Shown: positions 35,200 to 43,896, counted from the stretch's first letter. The stretch: DNA of 64,000 nt from Mangrovimonas sp. ST2L15 (GCF_001280515.1 NZ_LBIQ01000030.1:682001-746000); one strand, 5' to 3'. Notes: a model not told the origin generated them from the letters alone. Translations and numbers: made by a program.

Positions 35200-35233
35200 A
35201 AAAAAAGCCCGATTAAACAATCGGGCTTTTTTT
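35200..35233. terminator. Bidirectional terminator between module B lipoprotein and EEP enzyme
   Basis: 14-bp stem AAAAAAAGCCCGAT (35200-35213) with its complement (35220-35233), 6-base loop, U-tracts both ways. Confidence 0.9.
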
Positions 35234-36185
35234 ATTTATGAAGTATAAGATAAACCGGAAAATGATCACTATAGCCCCCTTTGTATTTGGTGCCTACATA
35301 GGTTCGAAAAGGTTCCCCTTTAAAAGGTCCCCTAAATAATTTTAGGAAGTCTTCATCAAAAATATCAGCCTTTAGATAGGTCAATGTTCCTGGTATTCTT
35401 TCAAAAAAAGACGTACTCAAAATAATTTGATCAAATAAATCCCAAACAAAGTCATGTCGTGTGGTGCCGCGACTCTTGCTATAAACTTGTTCCATAGGAT
35501 TGAACAAATCCTGATTGTTCACCAAATTTTTAATACTTTCTGTGTCGGGGTTATCATTGAAATCTCCCAAGATGATAAATTTGGCTTCAGGCTCTTCATA
35601 TAAAATCGTCTCCATTATTTCGATTAACTTATTGGAAGCTGCCATTCTTTTGATATTGGATTCTTCAAGGCCTTCACGTCGGGATGGCCAATGATTCACA
35701 ATAACATGTACTTTTTCACCATCAAATAGACCCGATACATGTAGGATATCTCGTGTATAATCTTTTTCCCCATCTACATTGAATATGTCAAGTGCATGTC
35801 TTGAGGCTTTTAGTTTATGGAATACCTTTTTATTATACAATAAGGCCACGTCAATGCCACGTTCATCTGGAGAATCAAAATGAACAAAATCATAATGAAT
35901 GTGAGCCAAGTGTTGGGAGCTAATTAAATCTCTTAACACTAATTCATTCTCCACTTCAGATAAACCTACCAAAGCAGGAGGGAATCCAGTTTCGTTCTCA
36001 CCTATCTGGGAAATAGCAAATCCTAATTTTCTAAGCTTGTTCAGATATCTTTTAAACGTCCATTTTTTAACCGAATCAGGAAGAAATTCATTGTCTTGGG
36101 TCAGTTCATCATCATAGGTGTCAAAAAGGTTTTCAAGGTTATAAAAGGCAACGGTATATTGTTTTTTATTGTGAAATGAAGGCAT
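35232..36185 (-). CDS. Endonuclease/exonuclease/phosphatase-family enzyme, module B
   Basis: 317 residues. The motif series matches the module A enzyme: FYNLENLFD, GLSEVENELV, DSPDERGIDVALLY, IVNHWPSR, LGDFNDNPD, SDHFPVYLIL. Unlike its paralogue it starts MPSFHNKKQYTVAFYN with no signal peptide, so it should remain in the cytoplasm unless exported by another route. That suggests a division of labour: one enzyme acting outside, one inside (inference). It is convergent with the module B lipoprotein, as in module A. The substrate is not evident from the motifs. Confidence 0.85.
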   Translation of the reverse strand: MPSFHNKKQYTVAFYNLENLFDTYDDELTQDNEFLPDSVKKWTFKRYLNKLRKLGFAISQIGENETGFPPALVGLSEVENELVLRDLISSQHLAHIHYDFVHFDSPDERGIDVALLYNKKVFHKLKASRHALDIFNVDGEKDYTRDILHVSGLFDGEKVHVIVNHWPSRREGLEESNIKRMAASNKLIEIMETILYEEPEAKFIILGDFNDNPDTESIKNLVNNQDLFNPMEQVYSKSRGTTRHDFVWDLFDQIILSTSFFERIPGTLTYLKADIFDEDFLKLFRGPFKGEPFRTYVGTKYKGGYSDHFPVYLILHK

Positions 36186-36268
36186 GTCCCTTTGATTGCA
36201 AAATGGTTGTACTTATAAAGATACAGATATATCAGTGGGCAATTTTAAAAAATTTGATTTAATCCTTG

Positions 36269-36276
36269 TAACTTTG
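36269..36276 (+). promoter_or_regulatory. -7 box of hflX (TAACTTTG)
   Basis: Exact TAnnTTTG match, 17 bases before ATG 36294. Confidence 0.55.
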
Positions 36277-36293
36277 TCGTATATTAATGATAT

Positions 36294-37508
36294 ATGCTAG
36301 AAAAGAAGGACATAGACTTAGAAAAGGCCGTTTTGATTGGTATCGTAAACCAAGAACAGGATGAGGCAAAGTCCAAGGAGTATTTAGATGAATTGGAGTT
36401 TTTAACTTATACCGCTGGCGGAGAAGTTGTAAAACGGTTTACACAAAAATTGGAGATGCCCAATCCAAAGACTTTTATTGGGAAGGGTAAGATGGAAGAG
36501 GTGCAGGAATTTATTAAGGAGAATGAAGTGGGAACTGCCATTTTTGATGATGAATTATCTCCGGCACAGGAAAGGAACATCAGCAAGATGCTTAATTGTA
36601 AAGTGTTGGATCGAACCAATTTAATCTTGGATATTTTTGCACAAAGAGCCCAAACCAGTTATGCAAGAACTCAGGTAGAATTAGCGCAATGTGAGTATCT
36701 GCTTCCTAGATTAAAAGGTATGTGGACACACTTAGAGCGTCAAAAAGGGGGGATTGGTATGCGTGGTCCTGGTGAAACGGAAATTGAGACGGATAGACGT
36801 ATTGTAAGGGATAAAATATCGCTTTTAAAGGAGAAGATTAAAACCATTGATAAGCAGATGGCTGTTCAAAGGGGGAATCGCGGACAAATGGTTCGTGTGG
36901 CGTTGGTAGGATATACCAACGTTGGGAAATCGACTTTAATGAACGTCATAAGTAAGAGTGAAGTATTTGCAGAGAACAAATTGTTTGCCACCTTGGATAC
37001 AACGGTTAGGAAAGTCGTTATAGGGAACCTACCATTTTTGTTAAGTGATACTGTTGGATTTATTAGAAAGCTGCCAACGCAGTTGGTAGAGTCTTTTAAA
37101 AGTACCTTGGATGAGGTTCGGGAGGCTGATTTACTGCTTCATGTGGTAGATATTTCACATCCTAATTTTGAAGAACATATTGAATCTGTGAATAAGATTC
37201 TTGGTGAAATAGAAAGTATTGATAAACCAACGATAATGGTTTTCAATAAAATTGATGCCTATGAGCCTGAGCCTTATGATAAGGAAGACTTAATGACTGA
37301 AAGAACCAAAGCGAATTATTCCTTAGATGAATGGAAAAAAACGTGGATGGGTAGAATAGGAGACAATGCTTTGTTTATCTCGGCACTAAATCGAAATAAT
37401 CTAGAGGATTTTAGAGCTAAGGTGTATAATGAAGTAAGGAAAATACATATCACCAGATTTCCGTACAACCATTTTTTATATCCCGATTACAACGAATTTA
37501 CTGAATAA
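36294..37508 (+). CDS. hflX: GTPase HflX
   Basis: 404 residues. HflX binds the 50S subunit and splits stalled ribosomes under stress. The N-terminal domain (about 1-185) includes FIGKGKMEEVQEF and the family signature ERQKGGIGMRGPGETEIETDRR (split over about 140-165). The G domain has GYTNVGKST (P-loop), DTVGFIRKLP (G3) and FNKID (G4). A monocistronic unit: own -7 box and a strong terminator right after the stop. Confidence 0.96.
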   Translation: MLEKKDIDLEKAVLIGIVNQEQDEAKSKEYLDELEFLTYTAGGEVVKRFTQKLEMPNPKTFIGKGKMEEVQEFIKENEVGTAIFDDELSPAQERNISKMLNCKVLDRTNLILDIFAQRAQTSYARTQVELAQCEYLLPRLKGMWTHLERQKGGIGMRGPGETEIETDRRIVRDKISLLKEKIKTIDKQMAVQRGNRGQMVRVALVGYTNVGKSTLMNVISKSEVFAENKLFATLDTTVRKVVIGNLPFLLSDTVGFIRKLPTQLVESFKSTLDEVREADLLLHVVDISHPNFEEHIESVNKILGEIESIDKPTIMVFNKIDAYEPEPYDKEDLMTERTKANYSLDEWKKTWMGRIGDNALFISALNRNNLEDFRAKVYNEVRKIHITRFPYNHFLYPDYNEFTE

Positions 37509-37536
37509 AAAAACACGCCAATTGGCGTGTTTTTTT
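37507..37536. terminator. Bidirectional terminator between hflX and the DUF3078 gene
   Basis: Perfect palindrome of 30 bases centred on AATT with A/T tracts at both ends; stem CACGCC/GGCGTG. Confidence 0.9.
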
Positions 37537-37552
37537 ATTTAAACTCTTTCTT

Positions 37553-38491
37553 TTAGAAGGAATAGCTAATCCCGAAAGTAGAGTAATATTGAATTTTGTT
37601 ATCAACGTTGTCAAAATCAGGAACAGGCTCTCCTGACTCTACGGTCCAATTATCCAAGGCGTAGTTAACTGCCTCTTGCTTGTTACCTCTTAAGCCGATT
37701 TCAAAACCTACCCCAATGCCTTTCCAAATGGAATAGCTAGCCGAGTTAATCCACGTCCAATTAGATAGATCTGAACTCTTGTAACTTTGAAAAGCGGAAA
37801 GGTTTGACATGAACTTAAATTTATTCATCGTTCTGGTATAATTGGCCACAATTTTAGCACCTAAAGATGAATCAAAAATGGCATCATTATCTGCAAAAAC
37901 GAAGTTATAGTTTATTGGATGTACCACAACGACTAAATTGGATATAGGTGTCCAAGTAACACCAACCCCTAAATCCAAATACCCTGGATCGTTAAAATTG
38001 TTTAAAAGAGTTGTTCTGTATTCCCCTAAGGTAGATGCTGCTAGCTTTGAAGACAGCTTGTAGCCAAATAGTGAGGTAACGTTAAAAACATCTACAGCTT
38101 CTCTCCATCCTTCTTCATCGGTTGGGTCATCTTTGTCATCAAATTTCACCCAGCCTAAATTAAGGTTGGCTTGGTTGTACCAAAAATATTTTTCTCGATC
38201 CAATTTGGCGTGCGGGTTAAAGGTAATATTGATATTCCCTGAAGCATTATTCGGCGATCCTTGGGCATACCAATTACTAAATTCTGACCAACTCCCACCT
38301 ATGGTACCAAGTGCACCAAACTTCCAACCTGGAAATTTGTCAATCTGGGATTGTAAATCATCGACTTTTGACTGTAAGGCGTCAATGGAGTCTTGTTTTG
38401 AGGCTTTTTCAGCTTTAAGTTCTTCTAAGGTTTGGGCATTTGCTGCAATCGAAAAACACAGCAAAGAAAATGATAGTAATAGCTTTTTCAT
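37553..38491 (-). CDS. DUF3078 outer-membrane protein
   Basis: 312 residues with a signal peptide (about 1-19, AANAQ), a short coiled coil (about 22-52, heptad-like LEELKAEKASKQDSIDALQ) and a beta-rich part with alternating aromatic strands (WKFGALGTIGGSWSEFSNWY, then ending YYSTFGISYSF). The terminal Phe and strand pattern indicate an outer-membrane barrel. DUF3078 is a Bacteroidota family of unknown role; a porin or envelope-integrity function is only a guess. It has its own promoter and terminator. Confidence 0.88.
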   Translation of the reverse strand: MKKLLLSFSLLCFSIAANAQTLEELKAEKASKQDSIDALQSKVDDLQSQIDKFPGWKFGALGTIGGSWSEFSNWYAQGSPNNASGNINITFNPHAKLDREKYFWYNQANLNLGWVKFDDKDDPTDEEGWREAVDVFNVTSLFGYKLSSKLAASTLGEYRTTLLNNFNDPGYLDLGVGVTWTPISNLVVVVHPINYNFVFADNDAIFDSSLGAKIVANYTRTMNKFKFMSNLSAFQSYKSSDLSNWTWINSASYSIWKGIGVGFEIGLRGNKQEAVNYALDNWTVESGEPVPDFDNVDNKIQYYSTFGISYSF

Positions 38492-38522
38492 AAATATATA
38501 TTATATGTAATAAATGATGGTT

Positions 38523-38530
38523 CAAAAATA
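38523..38530 (-). promoter_or_regulatory. -7 box (TATTTTTG) of the DUF3078 gene
   Basis: Exact TAnnTTTG match on the minus strand, 31 bases before the start. Confidence 0.5.
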
Positions 38531-38568
38531 ACCATTTTTGCCTAATGGCTCTAAATAAAGTACTTAGA

Positions 38569-39072
38569 TTATTTTTTGTATAAAGGAACAGTGGAACAAG
38601 CTTCCCCAAACATTAAAGATTTAGCCACTGGTTGCAATTTGGAAATTAAAAGTGTGTAAGCCGAATCGGGTATGGGTTTGTCAGAGCATCCTTTAATGAT
38701 GACTGGTTTGTCTGCAAACTCATCCAATTCCAATTCATTGATGACTTCTTGAAAAATAACGGTTTCCAATAATTCAAGGCTGCCAACCACAATTTTTTTA
38801 GCAAATGGTTGCAGTTTGGTGGTCAATAAAAGATAAGCCCAAGATGGAATAATGGCATCTGCCGAACAGCTAAGTGCCACGTATGTGTCCTGATATTGGC
38901 TCCAATCGTGAGCTTCTACAAAAGTCCTAAAATCTTTTTCTTTTAGAATGATTTCTTGAAACAACCAGTCTTTAATATCAAATAAAATTCTGTTGCCTTT
39001 TGGATAGAATTCCTCCAAATCCAAAGTTTTTAGTTTGCTGTTTGCTACGCGATTAACAATTTCTCCTGACAT
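38569..39072 (-). CDS. DUF2480 family protein
   Basis: 167 residues, soluble, no signal peptide. It matches the Bacteroidota DUF2480 family: it begins MSGEIVNRVANSKL with an early LDLEEFYPKG, has a central DWSQYQDTYVALSCSADAII, and ends with CSDKPIPDSAYTLLISKLQP. Function unknown. In flavobacteria it is usually found near sufE and the SufT-like gene, as here, so an iron-sulfur link is possible (inference from neighbourhood). A perfect -7 box lies 4 bases before the ATG. Confidence 0.85.
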   Translation of the reverse strand: MSGEIVNRVANSKLKTLDLEEFYPKGNRILFDIKDWLFQEIILKEKDFRTFVEAHDWSQYQDTYVALSCSADAIIPSWAYLLLTTKLQPFAKKIVVGSLELLETVIFQEVINELELDEFADKPVIIKGCSDKPIPDSAYTLLISKLQPVAKSLMFGEACSTVPLYKK

Positions 39073-39076
39073 GGTA

Positions 39077-39084
39077 CAAAGTTA
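39077..39084 (-). promoter_or_regulatory. -7 box (TAACTTTG) abutting the DUF2480 start
   Basis: Exact TAnnTTTG match on the minus strand with 4 bases to the ATG at 39072; implies a leaderless or near-leaderless transcript. Confidence 0.55.
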
Positions 39085-39090
39085 CATAAA

Positions 39091-40926
39091 TTACTTATAG
39101 CCTTCCGCTTGCAATGTAAACAGTTCGGCATACAGTTTTTGATTCGTCATCAATTCCTCGTGAGGGCCTATCTCTAAAACTTTACCCTCTTCTAGAACCA
39201 GAATGCGATCAGCTTGTCTTACCGTACTAAATCTATGGGAAATGATGATGCTGGTTTTTCCTTTCGTCAATCCAATAAAGCGTTCAAAAACATCACTCTC
39301 TGCTCTAGCATCCAATGCGGAGGTTGGTTCGTCTAAAATCATAACCTTGGCATCTTTCATATAGGCTCTGGCTAAGGCTACTTTCTGCCACTGTCCTCCG
39401 GATAATTCCATACCACTTACAAATCGTTTTCCTAATTGTTGATTATATCCATCTACTAGGGAATCAACCACTTCATTAGCTAAGCTTAATAATGCTGCAT
39501 TCTCTATTTTATTTTGGTTTTCAAGTTCCTCAATGTCACCTATGGCAATGTTCTCTTTGAGCGTAAATTCATATTTGAAAAAGTCCTGAAAGATCACGCC
39601 AAAATACTCTTGATACGCTGCTTTGTTGAAACGATTGATATTTATTCCATCTAGCAAGATTTCTCCAGAGGTGGGTTCGTAGAATCTTAAAAGTAATTTA
39701 ATCAAGGTCGTTTTTCCTGCGCCATTCTGGCCTACGAAGGCAAGTTTTTCTCCTGCTTTGAGTTGGAAGTCGATGCCCTTTAAAATTTCGATTTCCGATT
39801 CGGGGTATGAAAAATGAACGTTTCTGAATTCGAATCCGCTTTCTATTTTTTGGGGAAGAGGCATGTCTTCTTCAGTCGTTGAAGAAATGGAAATATCAAT
39901 GAAATCAAAATAATCCTTAAGGTATAAGGCGCTTTCTGATATTCTTGTAAATCGAGAGAAGAAATCTTGAAGGTTCTTTGTTAATCTATTGAAAGACCCT
40001 GAAAGAAAGGTCAATTCACCCAGAGTGATGACCCCTGAAAGCACTCTGTAGATGATAAATGTATAGGCTGCATAATAACTTAGCGACCCTAAAACATTAA
40101 ATAAAAAGCCGTAAGATGACCGTTTGATGGCGAGTTTTCTATTCAGTTTGTAGTATAAATGGGAAAGCGTTGAAAAACGATTAACCAGAAAATCTGTAAG
40201 TCCAAAGAGTTTGATTTCTTTGGCCGTTTTGTCATTGGCTCCAATGTATCTCAAATAGTCCAATTCACGGCGCTCTGAAGTCCAACTTCTAGCTAAGGAA
40301 TATTGTTGCTGACTAAATTTAACTTCATTGATAAATGAGGGAATAATACTTAAAACCAAAAGGATGATTAATAAAGGCTCAAAATAAATCAACCCAGCCA
40401 CTAAGGATATGATGGAAATCAATCCTTGAGCTTGTCCCAAAACATTTGACATCAATCCAACCCTGCCTGTGGTTTGCGTTCTGGCACGTTCCAGTTTGTC
40501 ATAGAATTCAGAGTTTTCTAAAAGACTGATATCTACTTGATGTGTTTTTTTAATGATTTTGACAGAAGTGGTAATATTGTATTCGTCCCCTAAAAGACCA
40601 TCGGTTAGGGAAATAGCACGACTAATCAGGTCAGAAAGGATGACCAGAATAAACTCGATAATCACATAAGTCCAGAGTTGACTATAATCTGTAATTTCAA
40701 GATTGGTTTGGGTGACAATTTCGTCAATAATCAGTTTGCCTACCCAAAGGATAATAACGGGTAATAATGCTCCTATTAACCGGCAAACCGCTGTCCATAA
40801 AAACAATCCTTTGTTTACATTCCAGATTTCTTTGAAGAACCGTGGAATGTAAGCTAAGGCGTTAAAAGACGATTTTAAATTAGTTTTTTGATCCTCTTGT
40901 AAGGATTTTGGTATATGTCTGGGCAT
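39091..40926 (-). CDS. ABC exporter, fused membrane and ATPase domains
   Basis: 611 residues. Residues about 30-330 form the six-helix exporter domain; about 360-605 the ATPase with GQNGAGKTTL (Walker A), the signature LSGGQWQKVALARAY, VMILDEPTSALD (Walker B) and the H-loop IISHRFSTV. It works as a dimer and pumps an unknown lipid, peptide or drug outward. It follows the SufT-like gene by 13 bases and precedes DUF2480 by 18, so it may be transcribed with them, although a direct iron-sulfur role is unsupported. Confidence 0.92.
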   Translation of the reverse strand: MPRHIPKSLQEDQKTNLKSSFNALAYIPRFFKEIWNVNKGLFLWTAVCRLIGALLPVIILWVGKLIIDEIVTQTNLEITDYSQLWTYVIIEFILVILSDLISRAISLTDGLLGDEYNITTSVKIIKKTHQVDISLLENSEFYDKLERARTQTTGRVGLMSNVLGQAQGLISIISLVAGLIYFEPLLIILLVLSIIPSFINEVKFSQQQYSLARSWTSERRELDYLRYIGANDKTAKEIKLFGLTDFLVNRFSTLSHLYYKLNRKLAIKRSSYGFLFNVLGSLSYYAAYTFIIYRVLSGVITLGELTFLSGSFNRLTKNLQDFFSRFTRISESALYLKDYFDFIDISISSTTEEDMPLPQKIESGFEFRNVHFSYPESEIEILKGIDFQLKAGEKLAFVGQNGAGKTTLIKLLLRFYEPTSGEILLDGININRFNKAAYQEYFGVIFQDFFKYEFTLKENIAIGDIEELENQNKIENAALLSLANEVVDSLVDGYNQQLGKRFVSGMELSGGQWQKVALARAYMKDAKVMILDEPTSALDARAESDVFERFIGLTKGKTSIIISHRFSTVRQADRILVLEEGKVLEIGPHEELMTNQKLYAELFTLQAEGYK

Positions 40927-40939
40927 TCAAAGAATGATA

Positions 40940-41266
40940 TTAAAGCATCCCTAGCTCTAATTTTGCTTCTTCACTCATTAAATCTTGGCTCCAAGGTGGG
41001 TCAAAAGTGATTTCTACCTCGGCACTATTAACCTGATCTAATGATTTTATTTTTTCCTCCACTTCCATGGGTAATGTTTCTGCAACTGGGCAGTTGGGAG
41101 TGGTTAAGGTCATCAGGATTTTAACGTCATAATCTTCATTGACAAAGACATCATAAATTAATCCCAATTCATATATGTCTACTGGAATTTCAGGGTCAAA
41201 AATAGTTTTTAAAACCTTGACTATCTGTTCTCCGAGAGCATTTGTATCTATAGTGGAATTGCTCAT
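40940..41266 (-). CDS. SufT/PaaD-like DUF59 protein (MIP18 family)
   Basis: 108 residues. MIP18-family proteins help deliver iron-sulfur clusters to client enzymes. The typical pattern is present: IFDPEIPVDIYELGLIYDV, then TLTTPNCPVAETLP with the conserved reactive Cys, and FDPPWSQDLMSEEAK at the end. It lies 2 bases after sufE and about 2.6 kb downstream of sufS, so it belongs to the SUF pathway by family and position. Regulation appears to come from the promoter in front of sufE. Confidence 0.9.
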   Translation of the reverse strand: MSNSTIDTNALGEQIVKVLKTIFDPEIPVDIYELGLIYDVFVNEDYDVKILMTLTTPNCPVAETLPMEVEEKIKSLDQVNSAEVEITFDPPWSQDLMSEEAKLELGML

Positions 41267-41268
41267 AC

Positions 41269-41691
41269 TTAACTTAATTGTGTTTGGTATGCAATAGCAT
41301 ACATTTTCAGTTGTTTTATCATACTAACCAAACCGTTGGCCCTAGTAGGAGAGAGGTGCTCTTTTAATCCAATTTCATCAATAAATTCAGTATCCGCCTC
41401 AATGATGTCTTTTGGATTTTGATTAGAGAAAACCCTAATGAGGATGGCAATAATTCCCTTGGTAATGATGGCGTCGCTATCTGCTGTAAACAAAACTTTG
41501 TCATCTTTCAGTTCAGCGTTTACCCACACTCTACTTTGACAGCCTTTTATTAAGTGGTCTTCCGTTTTAAATTTTTCATCTATAAGCGGAAGCGATTTTC
41601 CCAAATCTATCATATATTGATAACGCTCTTCCCAGTCATCAAACATGGAAAACTCTTCAATAATATCTTGTTGAATATTTTTAATGCTCAC
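41269..41691 (-). CDS. sufE: Cysteine desulfuration protein SufE
   Basis: About 141 residues with a GTG start at 41691, reading (M)SIKNIQQDIIEEFSMF, which fits the family start. The frame extends to TTG 41718, but a perfect -7 box (41715-41708) lies there, so the longer form is unlikely. SufE accepts sulfur from SufS at a conserved Cys, here in LIKGCQSRVW (about residue 42), and passes it to SufBCD. It is in a separate transcript from the main suf operon, just downstream of it on the same strand. Confidence 0.92.
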   Translation of the reverse strand: MSIKNIQQDIIEEFSMFDDWEERYQYMIDLGKSLPLIDEKFKTEDHLIKGCQSRVWVNAELKDDKVLFTADSDAIITKGIIAILIRVFSNQNPKDIIEADTEFIDEIGLKEHLSPTRANGLVSMIKQLKMYAIAYQTQLS

Positions 41692-41707
41692 GACCAATTG
41701 TTTTGTG

Positions 41708-41715
41708 CAAAAATA
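41708..41715 (-). promoter_or_regulatory. -7 box (TATTTTTG) of sufE
   Basis: Exact TAnnTTTG match on the minus strand, 16 bases before the GTG start; used to decide that start. Confidence 0.55.
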
Positions 41716-41743
41716 CAACTTGAAACATACCTATTTGAATAAA

Positions 41744-42523
41744 TTAGGGTTTTTCAACAAACGATAACATTTCATTAACTAAATCGGCAATTTCTTCTGG
41801 GGGATTTCCATGATCAAAAGCGGGAGTTTGAAAGGTTTCTCCATTCTTGGTTATTTTCAAGGTAGCAATGAGTGCTCCATCAAATTGATGATCCTTAGAA
41901 GGAACCTCAAGGTTTTTTAATTCTTCTAATTCCAATTTATTGGCTTTTTCCAAAATGGAGGATAAAGCCTCCAAATTAAGTTCTTTACTGGAAGGAAGTC
42001 CTCCCCTTGTTTTTTGATAACTAATCGAATTGTCATTCAAGGTCACTTTCAAAAAGGAACCTCTTGTTGTAGCAGAATATTCTAGAATGTATGGGTTTTG
42101 TGTCATTGTTTTTTGATTGGAAATCTTAATTTGATTGGCTATAATAAGGGTTTTGTTATCCTCATCTTTTAGGTATAAGGTGTTATTCTTGAATTCATAA
42201 TTTTTTACCTGATCCAATATTTTCAGGAAATGATCTTCAACTTTCATTCCTTCTCCTGGGCAGAGTTTTTTGGTTGTTGCTAATGGACCAAAATTCAACT
42301 TTTTGTCTGATGTCTTATAATTGCCCGTAAACCTGTTGCATCCCGCAAAACCAGAAACCATTTTGTTTTCATCATTAAACTCCATAGTTAGTTTTGAAGG
42401 TAATGTGGTTAAACCATCAATAGTTGAAATTTCATAAGTTCCGCTAATCATGGTAGCAGTTTCCTTGGCGCTTCCACAAGCATTGAAAATAAGTGAAAAG
42501 CATATGATATAAAGAAGTTTCAT
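41744..42523 (-). CDS. META-domain lipoprotein
   Basis: 259 residues with lipobox FNACG (Cys about 16). Residues about 25-130 are a META (HslJ-like) domain: SGTYEISTIDGL, FAGCNRFTGNYK, LNFGPLATTKKLCPG. The second half (about 140-259) is a separate beta-rich region with YSATTRGSFLKVTLNDN and ending near PEEIADLVNEML. META domains occur in heat-shock and drug-resistance-related envelope proteins; the molecular role is unknown. It has its own -7 box and lies between the M43 protease terminator and sufE. Confidence 0.85.
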   Translation of the reverse strand: MKLLYIICFSLIFNACGSAKETATMISGTYEISTIDGLTTLPSKLTMEFNDENKMVSGFAGCNRFTGNYKTSDKKLNFGPLATTKKLCPGEGMKVEDHFLKILDQVKNYEFKNNTLYLKDEDNKTLIIANQIKISNQKTMTQNPYILEYSATTRGSFLKVTLNDNSISYQKTRGGLPSSKELNLEALSSILEKANKLELEELKNLEVPSKDHQFDGALIATLKITKNGETFQTPAFDHGNPPEEIADLVNEMLSFVEKP

Positions 42524-42542
42524 TAGTATCTTTTTAGTGTTA

Positions 42543-42550
42543 CAAAACTA
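42543..42550 (-). promoter_or_regulatory. -7 box (TAGTTTTG) of the META lipoprotein
   Basis: Exact TAnnTTTG match on the minus strand, 19 bases before the start. Confidence 0.5.
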
Positions 42551-42598
42551 ATATTACAAAAAAGAAGCCAAACTGAATGTGAAAGCTATGGTAAATAA

Positions 42599-42624
42599 AA
42601 AAGCGCTCTATTTTGAGCGCTTTT
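42599..42624 (-). terminator. Terminator after the M43 protease
   Basis: 10-bp stem AAAAGCGCTC/GAGCGCTTTT with a 6-base loop; on the minus strand it is followed by a T-rich run. Confidence 0.8.
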
Positions 42625-42643
42625 AATATTTATGAGAAGAATC

Positions 42644-43723
42644 TTAGTTTCCTGCCAATGAAGCTCTAGCTCCACCAGACTCAAACAAAGCTCTCATTCT
42701 AGTATTTTGACCATTCGTAAACATATACATACAATCATCATAGACATAATCCATGTAGTTCATAGTCATATCTGCTGTTTGACAATTTACGGTTGGATAA
42801 GAAGGACAACCATAGTTAGGTCCATTTGATGGAGGTGTGTCCTGTACAAAATCATCTTGCTTACATTGACCATCACCCCAGATATGACGTAAGTTTAACC
42901 AGTGACCTACTTCGTGGGTAGCTGTTCTACCATGGCCATAAACGCCTCCAGCAGCATTTTCGCCAAAGAAATCAGTTCCAATTACAACACCATCAGTTGA
43001 AGAAGGTCCTCCTGGGAATTGAGCATAACCTAAAATGCCGCCACCAATTTCACATACCCAAATATTTAAATAGGTAGAAGGATCTGTTACATCTATTCCT
43101 CCTTGACTACTGTGCTTCATAGCATCATTAGTTCCCCAAGAGGATTGGGTGCTAACAACTCTATTTACAGTGTGAAGTGTAAAAGAAATTCCACAATCTG
43201 CTACATCACCAGAAAATTCAGAAGGTACGCCACTTGTGTTTGAGTTGTTATTGTTGAAATCCTCATTTAAAACAGCTATTTGCGAGTTGATCTGTTGAGT
43301 TGTCACTTGATTAGAATATTGCTCTATGATATTCACTACAACAGGGATGCTTACTGGATCTGTGAAGCCTGGATCTGGGTCAGTACCACCGCCGCCGTTG
43401 TTTCCACCACCATTTCCATTTCCGGCGCCATCTGGCTTTTTAGCAGCTATAGCAGCTCTTAAATTGTATTCTATATCATACATTGTTTGTTCTAAACCTG
43501 GATTCTCATTTAATAAGCGGTTTAGGTTCACCATGGAATGGCAGGATTTCTGTCCAGAGGCTACACGTGATTGCTCATCAATATCAGCATCGGTGTAAAG
43601 ATAGAAGTCACTCATGTCAACTTTAGCCTGTTGATCATTGTTCATAGTTTCTTTGGAGTCATTACTACATGAAGTAGCAAAAATCATGGCCAAGGCCGCC
43701 ATACTTAAAATTACTTTTTTCAT
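42644..43723 (-). CDS. M43-family (pappalysin-like) zinc metalloprotease, lipoprotein
   Basis: 359 residues; lipobox FATSC (Cys about 19), so it is anchored in an outer membrane leaflet. A glycine/asparagine-rich linker (about 100-115) separates an N-terminal part from the protease. The zinc site HEVGHWLNLRH has the HExxHxxxxxH form, followed by WGDG and the Met-turn MTMNYMDYVYDD typical of pappalysin/cytophagalysin enzymes. Several Cys (C-K-Q-D-D, YGCPSYPTVNC) probably form disulfides. No T9SS tail is visible. It sits between two terminators as a single-gene unit. Confidence 0.9.
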   Translation of the reverse strand: MKKVILSMAALAMIFATSCSNDSKETMNNDQQAKVDMSDFYLYTDADIDEQSRVASGQKSCHSMVNLNRLLNENPGLEQTMYDIEYNLRAAIAAKKPDGAGNGNGGGNNGGGGTDPDPGFTDPVSIPVVVNIIEQYSNQVTTQQINSQIAVLNEDFNNNNSNTSGVPSEFSGDVADCGISFTLHTVNRVVSTQSSWGTNDAMKHSSQGGIDVTDPSTYLNIWVCEIGGGILGYAQFPGGPSSTDGVVIGTDFFGENAAGGVYGHGRTATHEVGHWLNLRHIWGDGQCKQDDFVQDTPPSNGPNYGCPSYPTVNCQTADMTMNYMDYVYDDCMYMFTNGQNTRMRALFESGGARASLAGN

Positions 43724-43851
43724 CTGATTCTATAAATTTTGAATTAAGTGAATCGGAAGATATAAAAAGCAATTTATTAACTAAAAAAAATGTTAAAAAA
43801 TAATGGATATTTCGATGAATGACTTAAAATTTTCACATTTGGAGCAAAAAA

Positions 43852-43874
43852 AAGACGCTTTTTTTAAGCGTCTT
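43852..43874 (-). terminator. Terminator after sufS
   Basis: 9-bp stem AAGACGCTT/AAGCGTCTT with a 5-base loop, followed on the minus strand by a T-run. Ends the suf operon. Confidence 0.85.
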
Positions 43875-43896
43875 GTATATTGTAAAGTTTTGATTT

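Noticed and set aside
24993-36256. TTTG boxes 11-15 bases upstream of several -7 boxes read as -33 elements
   Set aside because: The usual spacing in this phylum is about 17-23 bases. Short spacings in AT-rich DNA are expected by chance, so only the -7 boxes are reported.
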